DNA of 64,000 bases, taken from contig NZ_KZ821206.1 in assembly GCF_003184905.1 (NCBI RefSeq), positions 175,443-239,442 of the forward strand, written 5' to 3'. Shown piece by piece: positions 33,323 through 42,698 of the stretch (within the stretch, counting starts at the first letter, position 1; the number at the start of each line of letters is the position of its first letter). The notes under the pieces are model-generated. The model made no database searches, was not told the origin of the DNA, and saw only the letters and a list, made by a program, of their open reading frames with translations. This DNA comes from Bacillus sp. CGMCC 1.16541. Lineage in GTDB: Bacteria > Bacillota > Bacilli > Bacillales > Bacillaceae_H. A program made the position numbers and the translations under genes.

Positions 33323-33341
33323 CTCAAAGGAAGAACAGTAA

Positions 33342-34454
33342 TTAATGTGTGTAAGAACCATAGTTCTCTTGATCAACTTCATGGTGCAAAGCTGCATTTA
33401 ACCCACTTGCGACAACGTTGGCCATATCTTCAATAAATAAATCTACTTCTTTAGGCGTCACCATTAAATTGTGACCAAGCGGTGCTAACACTTCATGAAT
33501 TAAACGGCGCTTTTCTTCATCAGGAAGAGTCCCAATCATCCCCAAATACGTTTGGCGATGCTCCTCTGCTGGCAAATCCTCATCTGTTAACACTTTTCGT
33601 TCACCAAATGTCATCCCAGATGGTACAAGCGACCTCGATGGTCGTCCTCCCTCATTCATTTCTCTCCCAAAGTGTTTTAAGATAAAGTCAATGGTGTCAC
33701 TCGTAATCGATACAGCATCTACAACTGTCGGGATACCAATTGCAATAACAGGGATTCCTAGTGTATCTTGACTCAACTCTTTTCGCTTATTTCCTACACC
33801 TGACCCTGGGTGAATACCTGTATCAGAAATTTGAATCGTAGCATTTACACGTTCAATGCTACGGGCAGCAAGTGAATCAATCGCAATCAGAAAATCTGGT
33901 TTTGTCTTTTGTACAACACCTAGGATAATGTCACTTGTTTCAATCCCGGTCACACCCATTACTCCAGGAACAAGGCCACTTACTGGCCGAAATCCATCTT
34001 GGACACTTTCAGGTTCTAACTCAAATAAGTGTCTTGTAATTAATAAGTTTTCAATCGCAAGAGGACCTAGCGCATCGGGTGTCACATGACGGTTTCCTAG
34101 ACCTACAACTAAACAACTTGCATCGTCTGGTATATTAAGGCTCTTAATAAAATAAGAGAGTTCTCTTGCAAATACTTCTTCCATCTTTTGCTGAAGCTCT
34201 GTATCTTGTTCACGAATCCCTATCGATTCAAGTGTTAAGTACCTACCCGTTTTCTTTCCAAGACTCTTTGCTCCTTCAGGAGTAATTTCAACCGCTGACA
34301 CTTTTACCCCATCTACTTCTCTTTCTTTAATAATGACGCCTTCTATTTCGGACGTATTTTTGGCTTTCTCACGTTCTTCAACAGCCATTTGTCGAGCTTC
34401 TACAGCTAAATCCGTTCTGACACTATACATACTTAAGTCTAATTTTTCATTCAC
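33342..34454 (-). CDS. gpr: Germination protease GPR
   Basis: Aspartyl-type endopeptidase that starts degradation of small acid-soluble spore proteins on germination. 370 residues. The N-terminus '[15 protein letters not shown]' resembles the SASP cleavage sequence and marks the autoprocessing site; core motifs '[18 protein letters not shown]' and '[16 protein letters not shown]'. GTG start eight bases after GGGAGG. Own promoter and terminator: monocistronic, forespore-type control. Confidence 0.97.
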   Translation of the reverse strand: MNEKLDLSMYSVRTDLAVEARQMAVEEREKAKNTSEIEGVIIKEREVDGVKVSAVEITPEGAKSLGKKTGRYLTLESIGIREQDTELQQKMEEVFARELSYFIKSLNIPDDASCLVVGLGNRHVTPDALGPLAIENLLITRHLFELEPESVQDGFRPVSGLVPGVMGVTGIETSDIILGVVQKTKPDFLIAIDSLAARSIERVNATIQISDTGIHPGSGVGNKRKELSQDTLGIPVIAIGIPTVVDAVSITSDTIDFILKHFGREMNEGGRPSRSLVPSGMTFGERKVLTDEDLPAEEHRQTYLGMIGTLPDEEKRRLIHEVLAPLGHNLMVTPKEVDLFIEDMANVVASGLNAALHHEVDQENYGSYTH

Positions 34455-34486
34455 AGCCTATTCCTCCCAGTCAAAAAGAATAGACT

Positions 34487-34516
34487 TATTTTGACCTGAA
34501 AAAGCCGTCTTCATTC
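34487..34516 (-). promoter_or_regulatory. Probable sigma-G promoter of gpr
   Basis: Minus strand: GAATG, exactly 18 bases, CAAAATA. Matches the forespore sigma-G pattern (GHATR-18-CATNHTA) except one -10 base. gpr is sigma-G-dependent in B. subtilis. Confidence 0.55.
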
Positions 34517-34674
34517 ACTAGTTGTTTCTACATCATCACAACTTTTCATTCCTAACCCCCCCTTTTACGAAGAGAATTATTTATTTACTCATAATCATAG
34601 GAATAGCAATCGTCATTGAGATAAAATGCTATTGCATTCTGTCTTTTGGTTTGATAGAATATCTTGTGTTCTTA

Positions 34675-34703
34675 TTGTAATGAAATGTCGAGTTCTATAT
34701 AAT
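34675..34703 (+). promoter_or_regulatory. Sigma-A promoter of rpsT
   Basis: TTGTAA, 17 bases, TATAAT, then a short leader to the SD GGGAGGTGA. Confidence 0.8.
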
Positions 34704-34733
34704 CTCGATTGTTAATTTCGGGAGGTGAAATGA

Positions 34734-35000
34734 ATGCCAAATATTAAATCAGCGATCAAACGTGTTAAAACAACTGAAGCTCGCCGTGCTCAAAATATTC
34801 AAGTTAAATCTGCTATGCGTACTGCAGTGAAAAACTTTGAAGCATTAGTAGCAAACAATGATTTAGATAACGCAAAAGCTGCATACGCTGTTGCTTCTAA
34901 AAAATTAGACAAGGCTGCTCAAAAAGGGCTTATCCACAAAAATGCTGCAAACCGTCAAAAATCTCGCTTAGCGAAAAAATTAAACGGTCTATCTGCATAA
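34734..35000 (+). CDS. rpsT: 30S ribosomal protein S20
   Basis: 88 residues, basic three-helix S20: [21 protein letters not shown]-terminal '[20 protein letters not shown]'. Binds 16S rRNA. An ATG five bases upstream is out of frame; GGGAGGTGA fits the chosen start. Monocistronic between its own promoter and terminator, divergent from gpr. Confidence 0.98.
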   Translation: MPNIKSAIKRVKTTEARRAQNIQVKSAMRTAVKNFEALVANNDLDNAKAAYAVASKKLDKAAQKGLIHKNAANRQKSRLAKKLNGLSA

Positions 35001-35006
35001 TGTGTT

Positions 35007-35043
35007 AAAAAAGCGATCCTACAAAAGATAGGATCGCTTTTTT
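35007..35043. terminator. Bidirectional terminator between rpsT and holA
   Basis: AAAAAAGCGATCCTA, loop of seven, TAGGATCGCTTTTTT; perfect stem serving the two convergent genes. Its T-run reaches the holA stop codon. Confidence 0.96.
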
Positions 35044-36064
35044 AATGTGCTTGTTTTAAGAAAAACAACTCTAAAATGAGTGACTTGTCCATTTTTCCTG
35101 TTTTCATATCATAATCAGCTTGAGCAATGTCTTTTAAAATAGAGCGCAATCGCTCCTCTGAAAATGCTCGGCTTTGTTGAACGGCTAGTTTTACTCTAAA
35201 CGGATGGACTTTTAGTGTTTGGGCAATTTGCTGCTGTCCGTATCCTTGACTTGAAAGTTGCTTCGCATGATAAATAAGGCGAAATTGAGATGCTAAGATA
35301 GATAAGATCTTAATTGGCTCTTCATTGTTTCTTAATAAATCTTGATACATACTCAATGCCTCTGAAACCTTTCCTTTTATCACAGCCTCTACTAGAGTAA
35401 AGACGTTTTGTTCGAGCGTTTTTGCAACAAGAAGAAGCACCACGTCTTGTGTAAGATGTCCACCCTCTCCACTGTATAACATCAACTTATCTAACTCATT
35501 CGTGATCAGTGTAAGGTTTAATCCAACTAGCTGAAGTAACAACGTAACAGCTTCCTCATCAATTGTAACAGAGTTTGAAGATGCATAATCACAAATCCAT
35601 TCTCTCATTTCCTTTTCACCAAACTCATTTGCCATTACACATAATGTTTGATTTTTAAGAACCTTTGTCATTTTTTTACGCTCATCTAACTTTTCATAAG
35701 GAGCAATGATAATGAGCACAGTAAACGAAGAAGGATGTTCTATGTATTGAAGTAACTTTTCCACATGATGTTCAACTTTTACCTTTGACTTTTGCTTGTC
35801 AGCTGTTAAAAAAGAGGCATTGTGGGCAATAACCACACGTTTATCTCCAAAAAAAGGAAGAGTTTCTGCATCTTCAATGACTTGTTCAATCGGTGTTTCC
35901 TCTAGATCATAAGTAGATAAGTTAAAGCTTTTTTCTTCTTCACTTAAAGTTTGATTAATAATTTCTTTTCTTGCTTCTTTTATTAAAAAAGAGTTCACCC
36001 CATATATTAAATAAACAGGTGCAATCTTTGCTTTTTTTAATTCCTGTAAACTTTTTAATTCCAA
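35042..36064 (-). CDS. holA: DNA polymerase III subunit delta (HolA)
   Basis: Clamp-loader delta subunit (YqeN) that opens the beta clamp. About 340 residues. N-terminal 'LKKAKIAPVYLIYGVNSFLI' and 'DAETLPFFGDKRVVIAHNA' with 'LIIIAPYEKLDERKKMTK', C-terminal 'NEEPIKILSILASQFRLIYHA'. The start is uncertain: the TTG chosen (weak SD GTGGGG ten bases upstream) aligns with the family N-terminus; an ATG nine codons earlier has no SD. Confidence 0.92.
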   Translation of the reverse strand: MELKSLQELKKAKIAPVYLIYGVNSFLIKEARKEIINQTLSEEEKSFNLSTYDLEETPIEQVIEDAETLPFFGDKRVVIAHNASFLTADKQKSKVKVEHHVEKLLQYIEHPSSFTVLIIIAPYEKLDERKKMTKVLKNQTLCVMANEFGEKEMREWICDYASSNSVTIDEEAVTLLLQLVGLNLTLITNELDKLMLYSGEGGHLTQDVVLLLVAKTLEQNVFTLVEAVIKGKVSEALSMYQDLLRNNEEPIKILSILASQFRLIYHAKQLSSQGYGQQQIAQTLKVHPFRVKLAVQQSRAFSEERLRSILKDIAQADYDMKTGKMDKSLILELFFLKQAH

Positions 36065-36509
36065 TTGTCTGTCGCCCCACTCTCTATGCATAACCAAGTT
36101 ACACTTGCATTTTATTCATACTCATAATCCTACATGATTTACTTGGAATACAAAAGAGACTGTCTTATAAAGAATAAAATAACAAATGGAACGTTGACGA
36201 CAATCTGTTTCAAGGAGTGCGACTCAACAAGAGAGCTATCCGCTTGTCGAGTCACATGCTCTATTTATGTTAAACACTAACGAAATAAGCCCTAGGATTC
36301 CTATTCGTCAGTGATAAATCCATCGATTACAAACAATTCCTACTAAAAGGAACGTCCTTACCTAGCGAATAAATTTACCTTGACTATAGTATCTCTTTAT
36401 CAATTTGAACTATTTGTGACAACTACTGTCATTGAAGAAAACGCTTAACATCATATGGATTTTTTTACATACTTCGCTTATACTTAAGTATGAAATAGGA
36501 GGGGTAGCA
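36065..36509. other. Gap upstream of holA and yqzM; no gene seen
   Basis: About 445 bases. Contains the upstream regions of two divergent genes and an imperfect inverted repeat (GACTC and ACAAG at 36221-36231 against CTTGT and GAGTC at 36243-36253). ATACTTAAGTAT, a 12-base palindrome, lies just before the yqzM SD. I see no open frame with an SD. Confidence 0.5.
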
Positions 36510-36644
36510 GTGAACGAATTTGAAAAGAGTGTACAAAGTAAACGTAACGATGCTGTTGATTCTGCAGTAGGGTTTGTTGTTTCTTTTGGATTTTTCACTA
36601 CGTTATTTGCAATCGCAACGGTTATTCATTTTTTAGCTCTATAA
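36510..36644 (+). CDS. yqzM: YqzM family small membrane protein
   Basis: 44 residues: xNEFEKSVQSKRNDAVDSA followed by one membrane helix ('VGFVVSFGFFTTLFAIATVI'). YqzM family, function unknown; in B. subtilis found in the same place near comEC. GTG start five bases after AGGAGGGG. A longer frame going back to 36432 has no SD. Confidence 0.92.
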   Translation: MNEFEKSVQSKRNDAVDSAVGFVVSFGFFTTLFAIATVIHFLAL

Positions 36645-36751
36645 TACCTACATAGATATGACGTCAAAGACTGTCTCATAGGTCTGTAAAGCTAAGATAG
36701 CGTTTGCAGGCTACATTTCTTGCTTATTTAATGAAACAAGAGGTGTAGCGG

Positions 36752-36799
36752 GCTGTGTCAAACGAAGTGCTTTTTGCACATGTTGACACAGCTTTTTTT
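36752..36799 (+). terminator. Terminator after yqzM (GCTGTGTCAA palindrome)
   Basis: GCTGTGTCAA and TTGACACAGC enclose GTGC-TTTTT-GCAC; CTTTTTTT follows on the plus strand. About 110 bases past the yqzM stop. Similar in plan to palindromes at 12840 and 53926. Confidence 0.8.
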
Positions 36800-36820
36800 G
36801 TACAGTTGCCTAGTTATAGA

Positions 36821-39124
36821 TTATGGCAATGTCTTTGTAAAGGTTCCATTATTTGAAGAAAATGTATACGTCACCATTCCATCTTGATCTGTTCGAAAAA
36901 TAAAGATGTGATGATTTTTCAAGGTACGTAGTACATCTGGATGAGGGTGGTGATAACGATTTGTTTTTCCTACTGATATGAACGAAATTTTCGGATTAAC
37001 ATGTTGAATAAATTGTTCAGTTGTGGAGCTTTTACTTCCATGATGACCAACCTTTAAAACATCTACTTTCATCATCGGGTGCTCTTTTATTAATTTTTCT
37101 TCTCCTTCTTGTTCTAAGTCTCCTGTAAAGAGCCACGTATACCTTCCTAACTTTGTAAAAAGAACGACAGATCCATCATTTTTGGAGGATTCGTTACCAT
37201 ATGGAGCAACTACGTGGAACCTATAGCCTCCAACCTCCCACTTATCTCCTTCTTGGACAACTGTTATGGCTATGTTGCGTTCTATTGCTTTTTTCACTAT
37301 TGCCTGTTCTACACCTTCTATTTGTTTTTTCTTTCCAATCACCAGTTCATCAATGGTGAATTCGTCTAATAATGTAAAAGCTCCCCCTGCGTGATCATAA
37401 TCGCCGTGCGTAATAATGAATTTATCAATTTTGTTAATTCCACGTGATTTCAAATAGGGGGTGATGACATCTTCTCCCACTTCAAAAGATTTTTTCTTTT
37501 CTCTCCAAGCTTCCTTATCAAATGGGACTGTTCCACCTGCATCAATTAAATAAACAGATTTTCGAAAAGGAAGTTCAATTAAAATACTGTCTCCTTGCCC
37601 AACGTCAATCATCGTTACTCTACCGAAAGGATGTAAATAAGGAAGTACCATTTGAACGATAACACAGAGTAAAAAGATGCCTATTGCTACCAAAAAGGAT
37701 TTTGCGTTAGATTTCTTCTCCATCTTGTAAAGCAAATAACAACTAGATGCATACAGACAAAGAAGTCCCCATATAGAAAGCTTCCCTACTATTAGTTGAA
37801 AAGTCGAAATTGAAGAAAAGAAAGAGGCCAACTCCATGCTTATGATTAATAAAACGTGAAGTATCCACTCAATAATGCCCCCAATTGATGGGAGACAAAT
37901 GGTGAAAATAACCGTTAAAAAACACAAAGGAAGAATGAGGATTGAAAAAAGAGGTACAAACATCATATTGAGAGGTAAGCTTAACAAAGAGACTTCATAA
38001 AAGTGATACAAAATAAGAGGTAATGAACCTATCTGAGCGATAAAAGAAACAATAAACAACTGCGAAATAACCATCTCTCTCTTTTGAATAATAAACGGAT
38101 TGGATACAATGAGAAAGAAACTAACGGTAAAAGATAGCTGAAAGCCGACTTGAAACAAATAGTAGGGGTTGATGAGAAGCATGAAGATAAACGCAAGACT
38201 TAACGCATCAAGCGGTCGTAACTTACTTTTCACACGAAGAGAAAAAAGGATGAACATCGTCATCAATGCAGCACGTATAACAGAAGGTGCAGCCCCCGCC
38301 AAAAGAACATAGATAGGTAACAAACAGATGATAAGAATCGTCGCATGCTCTCTCGTTAACCCCACTCGAATTAAAGCATAAAAAACAGCAGCAACAAGAA
38401 AACCAACATGCAATCCAGAAATAGCTAATAGATGAATAACACCTAGTTGCTGATAACTTTTGGTGACGTCCTCATTCATTTCTTTTCGTTCTCCATATAG
38501 CAACGCTTGCATAAACGGTGCTATCGGCTCACCAAACGTATGGTGAATATATTGAATTCCTTTTTGGCGCCACGTTAAGAGGTGCTCACGTGCCGTTTTT
38601 GAGTTATTTTTACATGTTGATAGCTCCATGTCTGATATGTGTAACACCCAATGAATGCGATGGTAATATAAATATTGCTTATAATCAAATGCATTGACAT
38701 TTCGTGCTGCTTCTGGAACCTTTAATTCACCTTTTAACAAGCAAGACATTCCAACCTCTAGCGATGCCATTGCTTGCTTTTCTGCTTCAGTTGAAAGTTT
38801 ATATATAGCTGTGACGTGTTCATCTAAGATAGAAAATTGAAACCTGAGGCTGTCTCCATTTATAGAAGGAGGGGATGAAATAACACCTTCAAATTCACGT
38901 TGGTTGTCAAAGAGGGTTGTTGCATTGGTTCTATCCATATAGTCATAATAGAGCCCAGACAAAAGAAAAGCACCGATACAGAGAAATAAAATCTTCCTAG
39001 AGCAACGCACGTACAAAAAAGCTAAATAAGCGAGTGATAGAAGAAAACTCAATGTGTGTTGTCCTTCATATATCCAGATGGATAACGCACAGCTAAAAGC
39101 TAGATAGATCCAATTGTTTGTCAA
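36821..39124 (-). CDS. comEC: DNA internalization channel ComEC
   Basis: Membrane channel for uptake of single-stranded transforming DNA. 767 residues. N-terminal membrane helices, an OB-like extracellular DUF4131 domain (about 60-190), the Competence core with many helices ('LLAISGLHVGFLVAA'), and a C-terminal metallo-beta-lactamase-like domain ('DVGQGDSILIELP', 'ITHGDYDHAGGA', 'KVGHHGSKSST'). TTG start chosen: AAGGTGA lies five bases upstream, while the ATG six codons earlier has no SD. Confidence 0.95.
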   Translation of the reverse strand: MTNNWIYLAFSCALSIWIYEGQHTLSFLLSLAYLAFLYVRCSRKILFLCIGAFLLSGLYYDYMDRTNATTLFDNQREFEGVISSPPSINGDSLRFQFSILDEHVTAIYKLSTEAEKQAMASLEVGMSCLLKGELKVPEAARNVNAFDYKQYLYYHRIHWVLHISDMELSTCKNNSKTAREHLLTWRQKGIQYIHHTFGEPIAPFMQALLYGERKEMNEDVTKSYQQLGVIHLLAISGLHVGFLVAAVFYALIRVGLTREHATILIICLLPIYVLLAGAAPSVIRAALMTMFILFSLRVKSKLRPLDALSLAFIFMLLINPYYLFQVGFQLSFTVSFFLIVSNPFIIQKREMVISQLFIVSFIAQIGSLPLILYHFYEVSLLSLPLNMMFVPLFSILILPLCFLTVIFTICLPSIGGIIEWILHVLLIISMELASFFSSISTFQLIVGKLSIWGLLCLYASSCYLLYKMEKKSNAKSFLVAIGIFLLCVIVQMVLPYLHPFGRVTMIDVGQGDSILIELPFRKSVYLIDAGGTVPFDKEAWREKKKSFEVGEDVITPYLKSRGINKIDKFIITHGDYDHAGGAFTLLDEFTIDELVIGKKKQIEGVEQAIVKKAIERNIAITVVQEGDKWEVGGYRFHVVAPYGNESSKNDGSVVLFTKLGRYTWLFTGDLEQEGEEKLIKEHPMMKVDVLKVGHHGSKSSTTEQFIQHVNPKISFISVGKTNRYHHPHPDVLRTLKNHHIFIFRTDQDGMVTYTFSSNNGTFTKTLP

Positions 39125-39195
39125 TGTATCACCTTGTTTCATCAAGAAGTAGACGATGGAAAAAAAGAAAGGCAGACAAAACGCTTGTCCACCTT

Positions 39196-39765
39196 TTATT
39201 TAGACATGGAAAAGAGAGAAGATGCTTGCTGTTGCAACTTTGTTAGTTGCTCGTTATCTAGATTTTTCGATTGAAGAATCGAAAGCAACTGTGACACAAA
39301 GTCACTTTTTTCTTTACTGTTTGGTTCTAATACAGACTCTTCTAGTGGAACCTCTTCTACTTTTACGTTTGCTTGTTTAAATAATTCAATTGCATAGGGA
39401 TGATTTTTATAGCTGTTGGCATAATAAACTGTTTTAATTCCGGCTTGTATAATCGCTTTACAGCAGTGCAAACAAGGAAAATGGGTGACATAAATCTCCG
39501 CGCCTTCCGTTTTCACACCGAATTTTGCACATTGTAACAAGGCATTCATCTCAGCATGAATCGTTCGAACACAATGTCCATCAATCACATAACATCCTTC
39601 ATCTGCACAGTGAACACCACCACTAATGGAACCATTATAACCACCAGCGATGATTCGTTTATCCCGTACAATTGTAGCTCCAACCGCTAACCTTGTACAT
39701 GTACTTCTAAATGATAATAAATGACTTTGTGCCATAAAATATTGATCCCACGAAATCCTATTCAA
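39196..39765 (-). CDS. comEB: dCMP deaminase family protein ComEB
   Basis: Zinc-dependent deoxycytidylate deaminase: 'TIHAEMNALLQCA' (catalytic HAE) and 'FPCLHCCKAII' (two Cys). 189 residues. It feeds dTMP synthesis; its link to competence is mostly by operon. TTG start close behind GGGGAG. Gap of 71 bases to comEC. Confidence 0.95.
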   Translation of the reverse strand: MNRISWDQYFMAQSHLLSFRSTCTRLAVGATIVRDKRIIAGGYNGSISGGVHCADEGCYVIDGHCVRTIHAEMNALLQCAKFGVKTEGAEIYVTHFPCLHCCKAIIQAGIKTVYYANSYKNHPYAIELFKQANVKVEEVPLEESVLEPNSKEKSDFVSQLLSILQSKNLDNEQLTKLQQQASSLFSMSK

Positions 39766-39842
39766 AGAGCTCCCCTACCTTTACTGTTCTATTACTTCTA
39801 GTGTAGCTGTTACCGGTTTTCAACGTCAATGCATTGATTCAT

Positions 39843-40475
39843 TCAGTTTACTGTAACTTGATCTTTTAGTTGTTCAAAAGACTTTTCACCAATCCCTGAT
39901 ACATTCGTTAACTCTTCAATTGATTTAAACAACCCATTTTCTTCACGATAAGAGACAATAGAAGCTGCTTTAGAAGGTCCTATTCCGTTAAGTGTTTGAA
40001 GCTCTTGCTCGGTAGCGGTATTAATGTTAATGAGTTTTGATTGATCATTTGAGTGAGATTCTACAACATTGGTTGTAAGAACAGGAGTGTCAGTTACCTC
40101 ACCTTCAATTGGGACATATACGACCATTTCATCTTGAAGTTTCATAGCAAAATTAATTTGCTTTGAATCTGCACTTTCTAACAACCCACCGGCAGACATA
40201 ATAACATCTTGTACTCTACTTTCCGCTTCAAGTTCGTAGACTCCTGGAACTTTCACGGCACCTTTTACATCAACAATAATCGTACTTGGCACATCAGCAA
40301 CTTTTGGTTGTTCAGGTAACTCAGCAACTGGCTCTTTTGTATCACCTAGCATACTTTGCAGTTCCTCTGAAGACGAAGATTTTGAAGGAGTATTACTTTT
40401 CTCGTAAATGATGTACAAACTAATCAAACTGATACATACGATAACAATGACTTTATATTTTTTTAGGTAATTTAT
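39843..40475 (-). CDS. comEA: Competence DNA receptor ComEA (apparent ATA start)
   Basis: Membrane-anchored double-stranded DNA receptor for transformation. About 210 residues. N-terminal membrane helix ('VIVIVCISLISLYIIY'), a SLBB-like domain ('TIIVDVKGAVKVPGVYELE'), and a C-terminal helix-hairpin-helix pair ('ININTATEQELQTLNGIGPS', 'LTNVSGIGEKSFEQL'). The only good SD, AAAGGGTG, is six bases before an ATA codon giving xNYLKKYKVIV, which lines up with the usual MN-L start of ComEA. An ATG 11 codons earlier has no SD. No convincing ComK box was seen. Confidence 0.93.
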   Translation of the reverse strand: MNYLKKYKVIVIVCISLISLYIIYEKSNTPSKSSSSEELQSMLGDTKEPVAELPEQPKVADVPSTIIVDVKGAVKVPGVYELEAESRVQDVIMSAGGLLESADSKQINFAMKLQDEMVVYVPIEGEVTDTPVLTTNVVESHSNDQSKLININTATEQELQTLNGIGPSKAASIVSYREENGLFKSIEELTNVSGIGEKSFEQLKDQVTVN

Positions 40476-40568
40476 ACTGAACACCCTTTCAAAATTGAAC
40501 CGAATCATAAATTTGTGGAATGACTCATAATGTTTAGGAGAGAAGGTTTTGAAGGAGGGGATGAAACA

Positions 40569-41390
40569 ATGAACATAGGGTTTATCGGAACCGGAAATAT
40601 GGGAAAAATACTGATTGATGCATTTTTAGAGTCAGAAGCCATACATCCTTCAACCGTTGCTGTAACGAATCGTACTTTATCAAAAGCGTTAGCCATTCAA
40701 GCAGATCACCCTCTTATCACAGTTGAGCGTACGGCTGAAGAGGTCGTAAATAAATCGAAGGTTATTTTTTTATGTGTAAAGCCATTAGACATTCACCCCC
40801 TTTTAATAAAATTGAAGCCAAAACTTACACCAAATCATTGCATTGTCTCCATTACAAGTCCTATTTCTGTTGAACAAATGGAAGAAGTGGTTAATTGTCA
40901 AGTGGCACGTATCATTCCAAGCATTACGAACCGAGCATTAGCTGGTGTGTCTCTAACAACATTCGGCGAAAGTTGCAATCGTTATTACAGAAGTTACCTT
41001 CAACATTTATTTTCTAAAATTTCAAGGCCTATCTCAATCGACAATGATATTACTCGCGTATCATCTGACATCGTCAGTTGTGGTCCTGCTTTTTTCAGTT
41101 TTTTATTACAAAGATTTATTGATGCAGCCGTTCAAGAAACGAATATCTCTGAAGATGTAGCAACAAAGCTAACAAGTGAAATGGTTATCGGAATGGGGAA
41201 ATTATTAGAGTCAGAGATTTTCACTCTCCCTACTTTGCAAGAGAAGGTATGTGTAAAAGGCGGAGTAACAGGTGAAGGTATTAAGGTATTAGAAAAAGAA
41301 CTTGGAGATATGTTCGTGCATATTTTCCAGCAAACACATTTAAAATTTGATGAAGACATTGAAAAAGTAACACATCAATTTAACTTCTAA
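40569..41390 (+). CDS. comER: ComER, pyrroline-5-carboxylate reductase-like protein
   Basis: 273 residues, P5CR-family Rossmann protein: 'MNIGFIGTGNMGKILIDAF' dinucleotide-binding loop, 'KSKVIFLCVKPLDIHPLL', C-terminal 'GGVTGEGIKVLEKEL'. In B. subtilis and B. cereus it affects sporulation or biofilm; no proline role is proven. AAGGAGGGG precedes the ATG. Divergent from comEA with only about 93 bases between starts, so promoters overlap. Confidence 0.94.
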   Translation: MNIGFIGTGNMGKILIDAFLESEAIHPSTVAVTNRTLSKALAIQADHPLITVERTAEEVVNKSKVIFLCVKPLDIHPLLIKLKPKLTPNHCIVSITSPISVEQMEEVVNCQVARIIPSITNRALAGVSLTTFGESCNRYYRSYLQHLFSKISRPISIDNDITRVSSDIVSCGPAFFSFLLQRFIDAAVQETNISEDVATKLTSEMVIGMGKLLESEIFTLPTLQEKVCVKGGVTGEGIKVLEKELGDMFVHIFQQTHLKFDEDIEKVTHQFNF

Positions 41391-41463
41391 CAAGGTAGCT
41401 AAAAAAGAAGAGGGATGTTGGCTTTTTAGACATTCTTTTTCTTTATTCAAGTCAGCACTTTTT

Positions 41464-41577
41464 ATGTATTCTTTTTCTTCTTCGTTTTTCCTGCTTTTAT
41501 CCATCATTTTGTTTTTAGCAGAAACGATTTATGCTAAAGACTCTCTTACAAAAAAGAAGCTTCGCCGTCAAGAGTAA
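41464..41577 (+). CDS. Possible 37-residue small membrane protein
   Basis: One hydrophobic helix ('FFLLLSIILFLAETIYA') and a basic tail ('KKKLRRQE'). Follows comER by 73 bases. There is no clear SD, and its end runs into the terminator stem, so it may be chance. Not recognised. Confidence 0.25.
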   Translation: MYSFSSSFFLLLSIILFLAETIYAKDSLTKKKLRRQE

Positions 41578-41600
41578 TCCTTAATGGCAAAGCTTCTTTT
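41552..41600. terminator. Bidirectional terminator between comER and yqeM
   Basis: AAAAGAAGCTT-C-GCC and GGC-A-AAGCTTCTTTT, loop about 20; T-run on both strands. Ends the yqeG-to-yqeM operon on the minus strand. Confidence 0.88.
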
Positions 41601-42345
41601 ATTTATATACTGAAAAGAAAATACGTTCACTATCATGAACAGGATCCATCGCTTCAAAATCAGCTGTAATTTTCATATCACGAAATCCTGCTTCTTGTAA
41701 CCACTTTGTATATGTGTCGATTGTAAATGTTTGTTGCTTATGCAACTCATCAAATCGTTGATAAGCCTCAATCTCTTCATCATACACAAAGAACGTTAAT
41801 TCATGTTCTACAACATAATCTTCTGCTGAAAAACAGTTCCATATATAAGAGACATCTTCATCAATGTGCGAAAATGTATTGTCACCAAAGATCGTTGTCA
41901 TTTTATAAACCGAATGCACATCAAATAACAACATGCCTCCTGGCTTTAAATGTTCATAAACCTTATGGATTGTTTGCTTAACCTCATCAGCTGATTGTAA
42001 ATAGTTGAGTGAATCACAAAAGATGACAACGCAGTCAAACTGCATGCCTAAATCTAATTCGCTCATATTTTGTTGATACAGGGATAGTGAAACATGTTCA
42101 GCAGCTGCCTTTTCTTTTGCTACCATCAACATATCGTCCGACAAATCTACCCCAACCACGTCTAAACCTTCTTTTGCCAAACGTACCGCAACTTCTCCAG
42201 TACCACAAGCTAAGTCTAACACTTTTGGACTTTCCACATTTGCTTTGAACATCTGTTGTTTAAAGTAATGAACCCATTGTTCGTAAGGAACATCCGACAT
42301 TAAACGGTCATAGACATAGGCAAAATGCCCGTAGCTCGCACTCAT
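41599..42345 (-). CDS. yqeM: SAM-dependent methyltransferase YqeM
   Basis: 248 residues, class I methyltransferase: 'VLDLACGTGEVAVRLA' (SAM loop), 'VVGVDLSDDML', 'FDCVVIFCDSLNYL'. Substrate unknown. Its ATG overlaps the rsfS stop by four bases; last gene of the operon that carries ribosome-assembly factors, which hints at a translation-related substrate (inference). Confidence 0.92.
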   Translation of the reverse strand: MSASYGHFAYVYDRLMSDVPYEQWVHYFKQQMFKANVESPKVLDLACGTGEVAVRLAKEGLDVVGVDLSDDMLMVAKEKAAAEHVSLSLYQQNMSELDLGMQFDCVVIFCDSLNYLQSADEVKQTIHKVYEHLKPGGMLLFDVHSVYKMTTIFGDNTFSHIDEDVSYIWNCFSAEDYVVEHELTFFVYDEEIEAYQRFDELHKQQTFTIDTYTKWLQEAGFRDMKITADFEAMDPVHDSERIFFSVYK

Positions 42346-42698
42346 GATTTCAACTCTTCTTGCAAGTTAACAACGGGCGCATCTCCCCATAGGCGTTCTA
42401 ATTTGTAGTAACTTCTTTCATCCTTATGGAAGACATGAGCAACTACATCTCCTAAGTCAATTAAAATCCACCTTGCTTCATCAAAACCTTCCATGCGCTT
42501 TACTTGAATACCTTGCTCTTGGGCTTTATCTTTAATTTCACGCGCAATAGCTTGCGCTTGCTTATCAGAGTTACCATGACAAATCACAAAGTAGTCGGCT
42601 ACTAACGACACACCTTGCATATTAAGGGCCACTAAATCAATTGCTTTTTTGTCATCAGCTGCTTTTGCAACCAACGATAATAGTTCACGTTCTTGCAT
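42342..42698 (-). CDS. rsfS: Ribosome silencing factor RsfS
   Basis: 118 residues (YqeL). Binds L14 and blocks subunit joining under starvation. Motifs 'KKAIDLVALNMQGVSLVADYF', 'RMEGFDEARWILIDLGDVVAHVF', 'YKLERLWGDAP'. Abuts yqeK (stop and start adjoin) and overlaps yqeM. Confidence 0.97.
   Translation of the reverse strand: MQERELLSLVAKAADDKKAIDLVALNMQGVSLVADYFVICHGNSDKQAQAIAREIKDKAQEQGIQVKRMEGFDEARWILIDLGDVVAHVFHKDERSYYKLERLWGDAPVVNLQEELKS

Noticed and set aside
36432-36509. Longer N-terminus for yqzM
   Set aside because: The extension has no SD and its residues are unlike the family; the GTG behind AGGAGGGG fits.
36148-36700. Near-direct repeats GACTGTCTTATA / GACTGTCTCATA flanking yqzM, taken as transposon ends
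   Set aside because: No transposase, no matching inverted ends and no target duplication; likely short chance or terminator-derived similarity.
40476-40568. ComK boxes in front of comEA
   Set aside because: No pair of AAAA-N5-TTTT motifs can be seen in the comEA-comER gap, so ComK control is not claimed.
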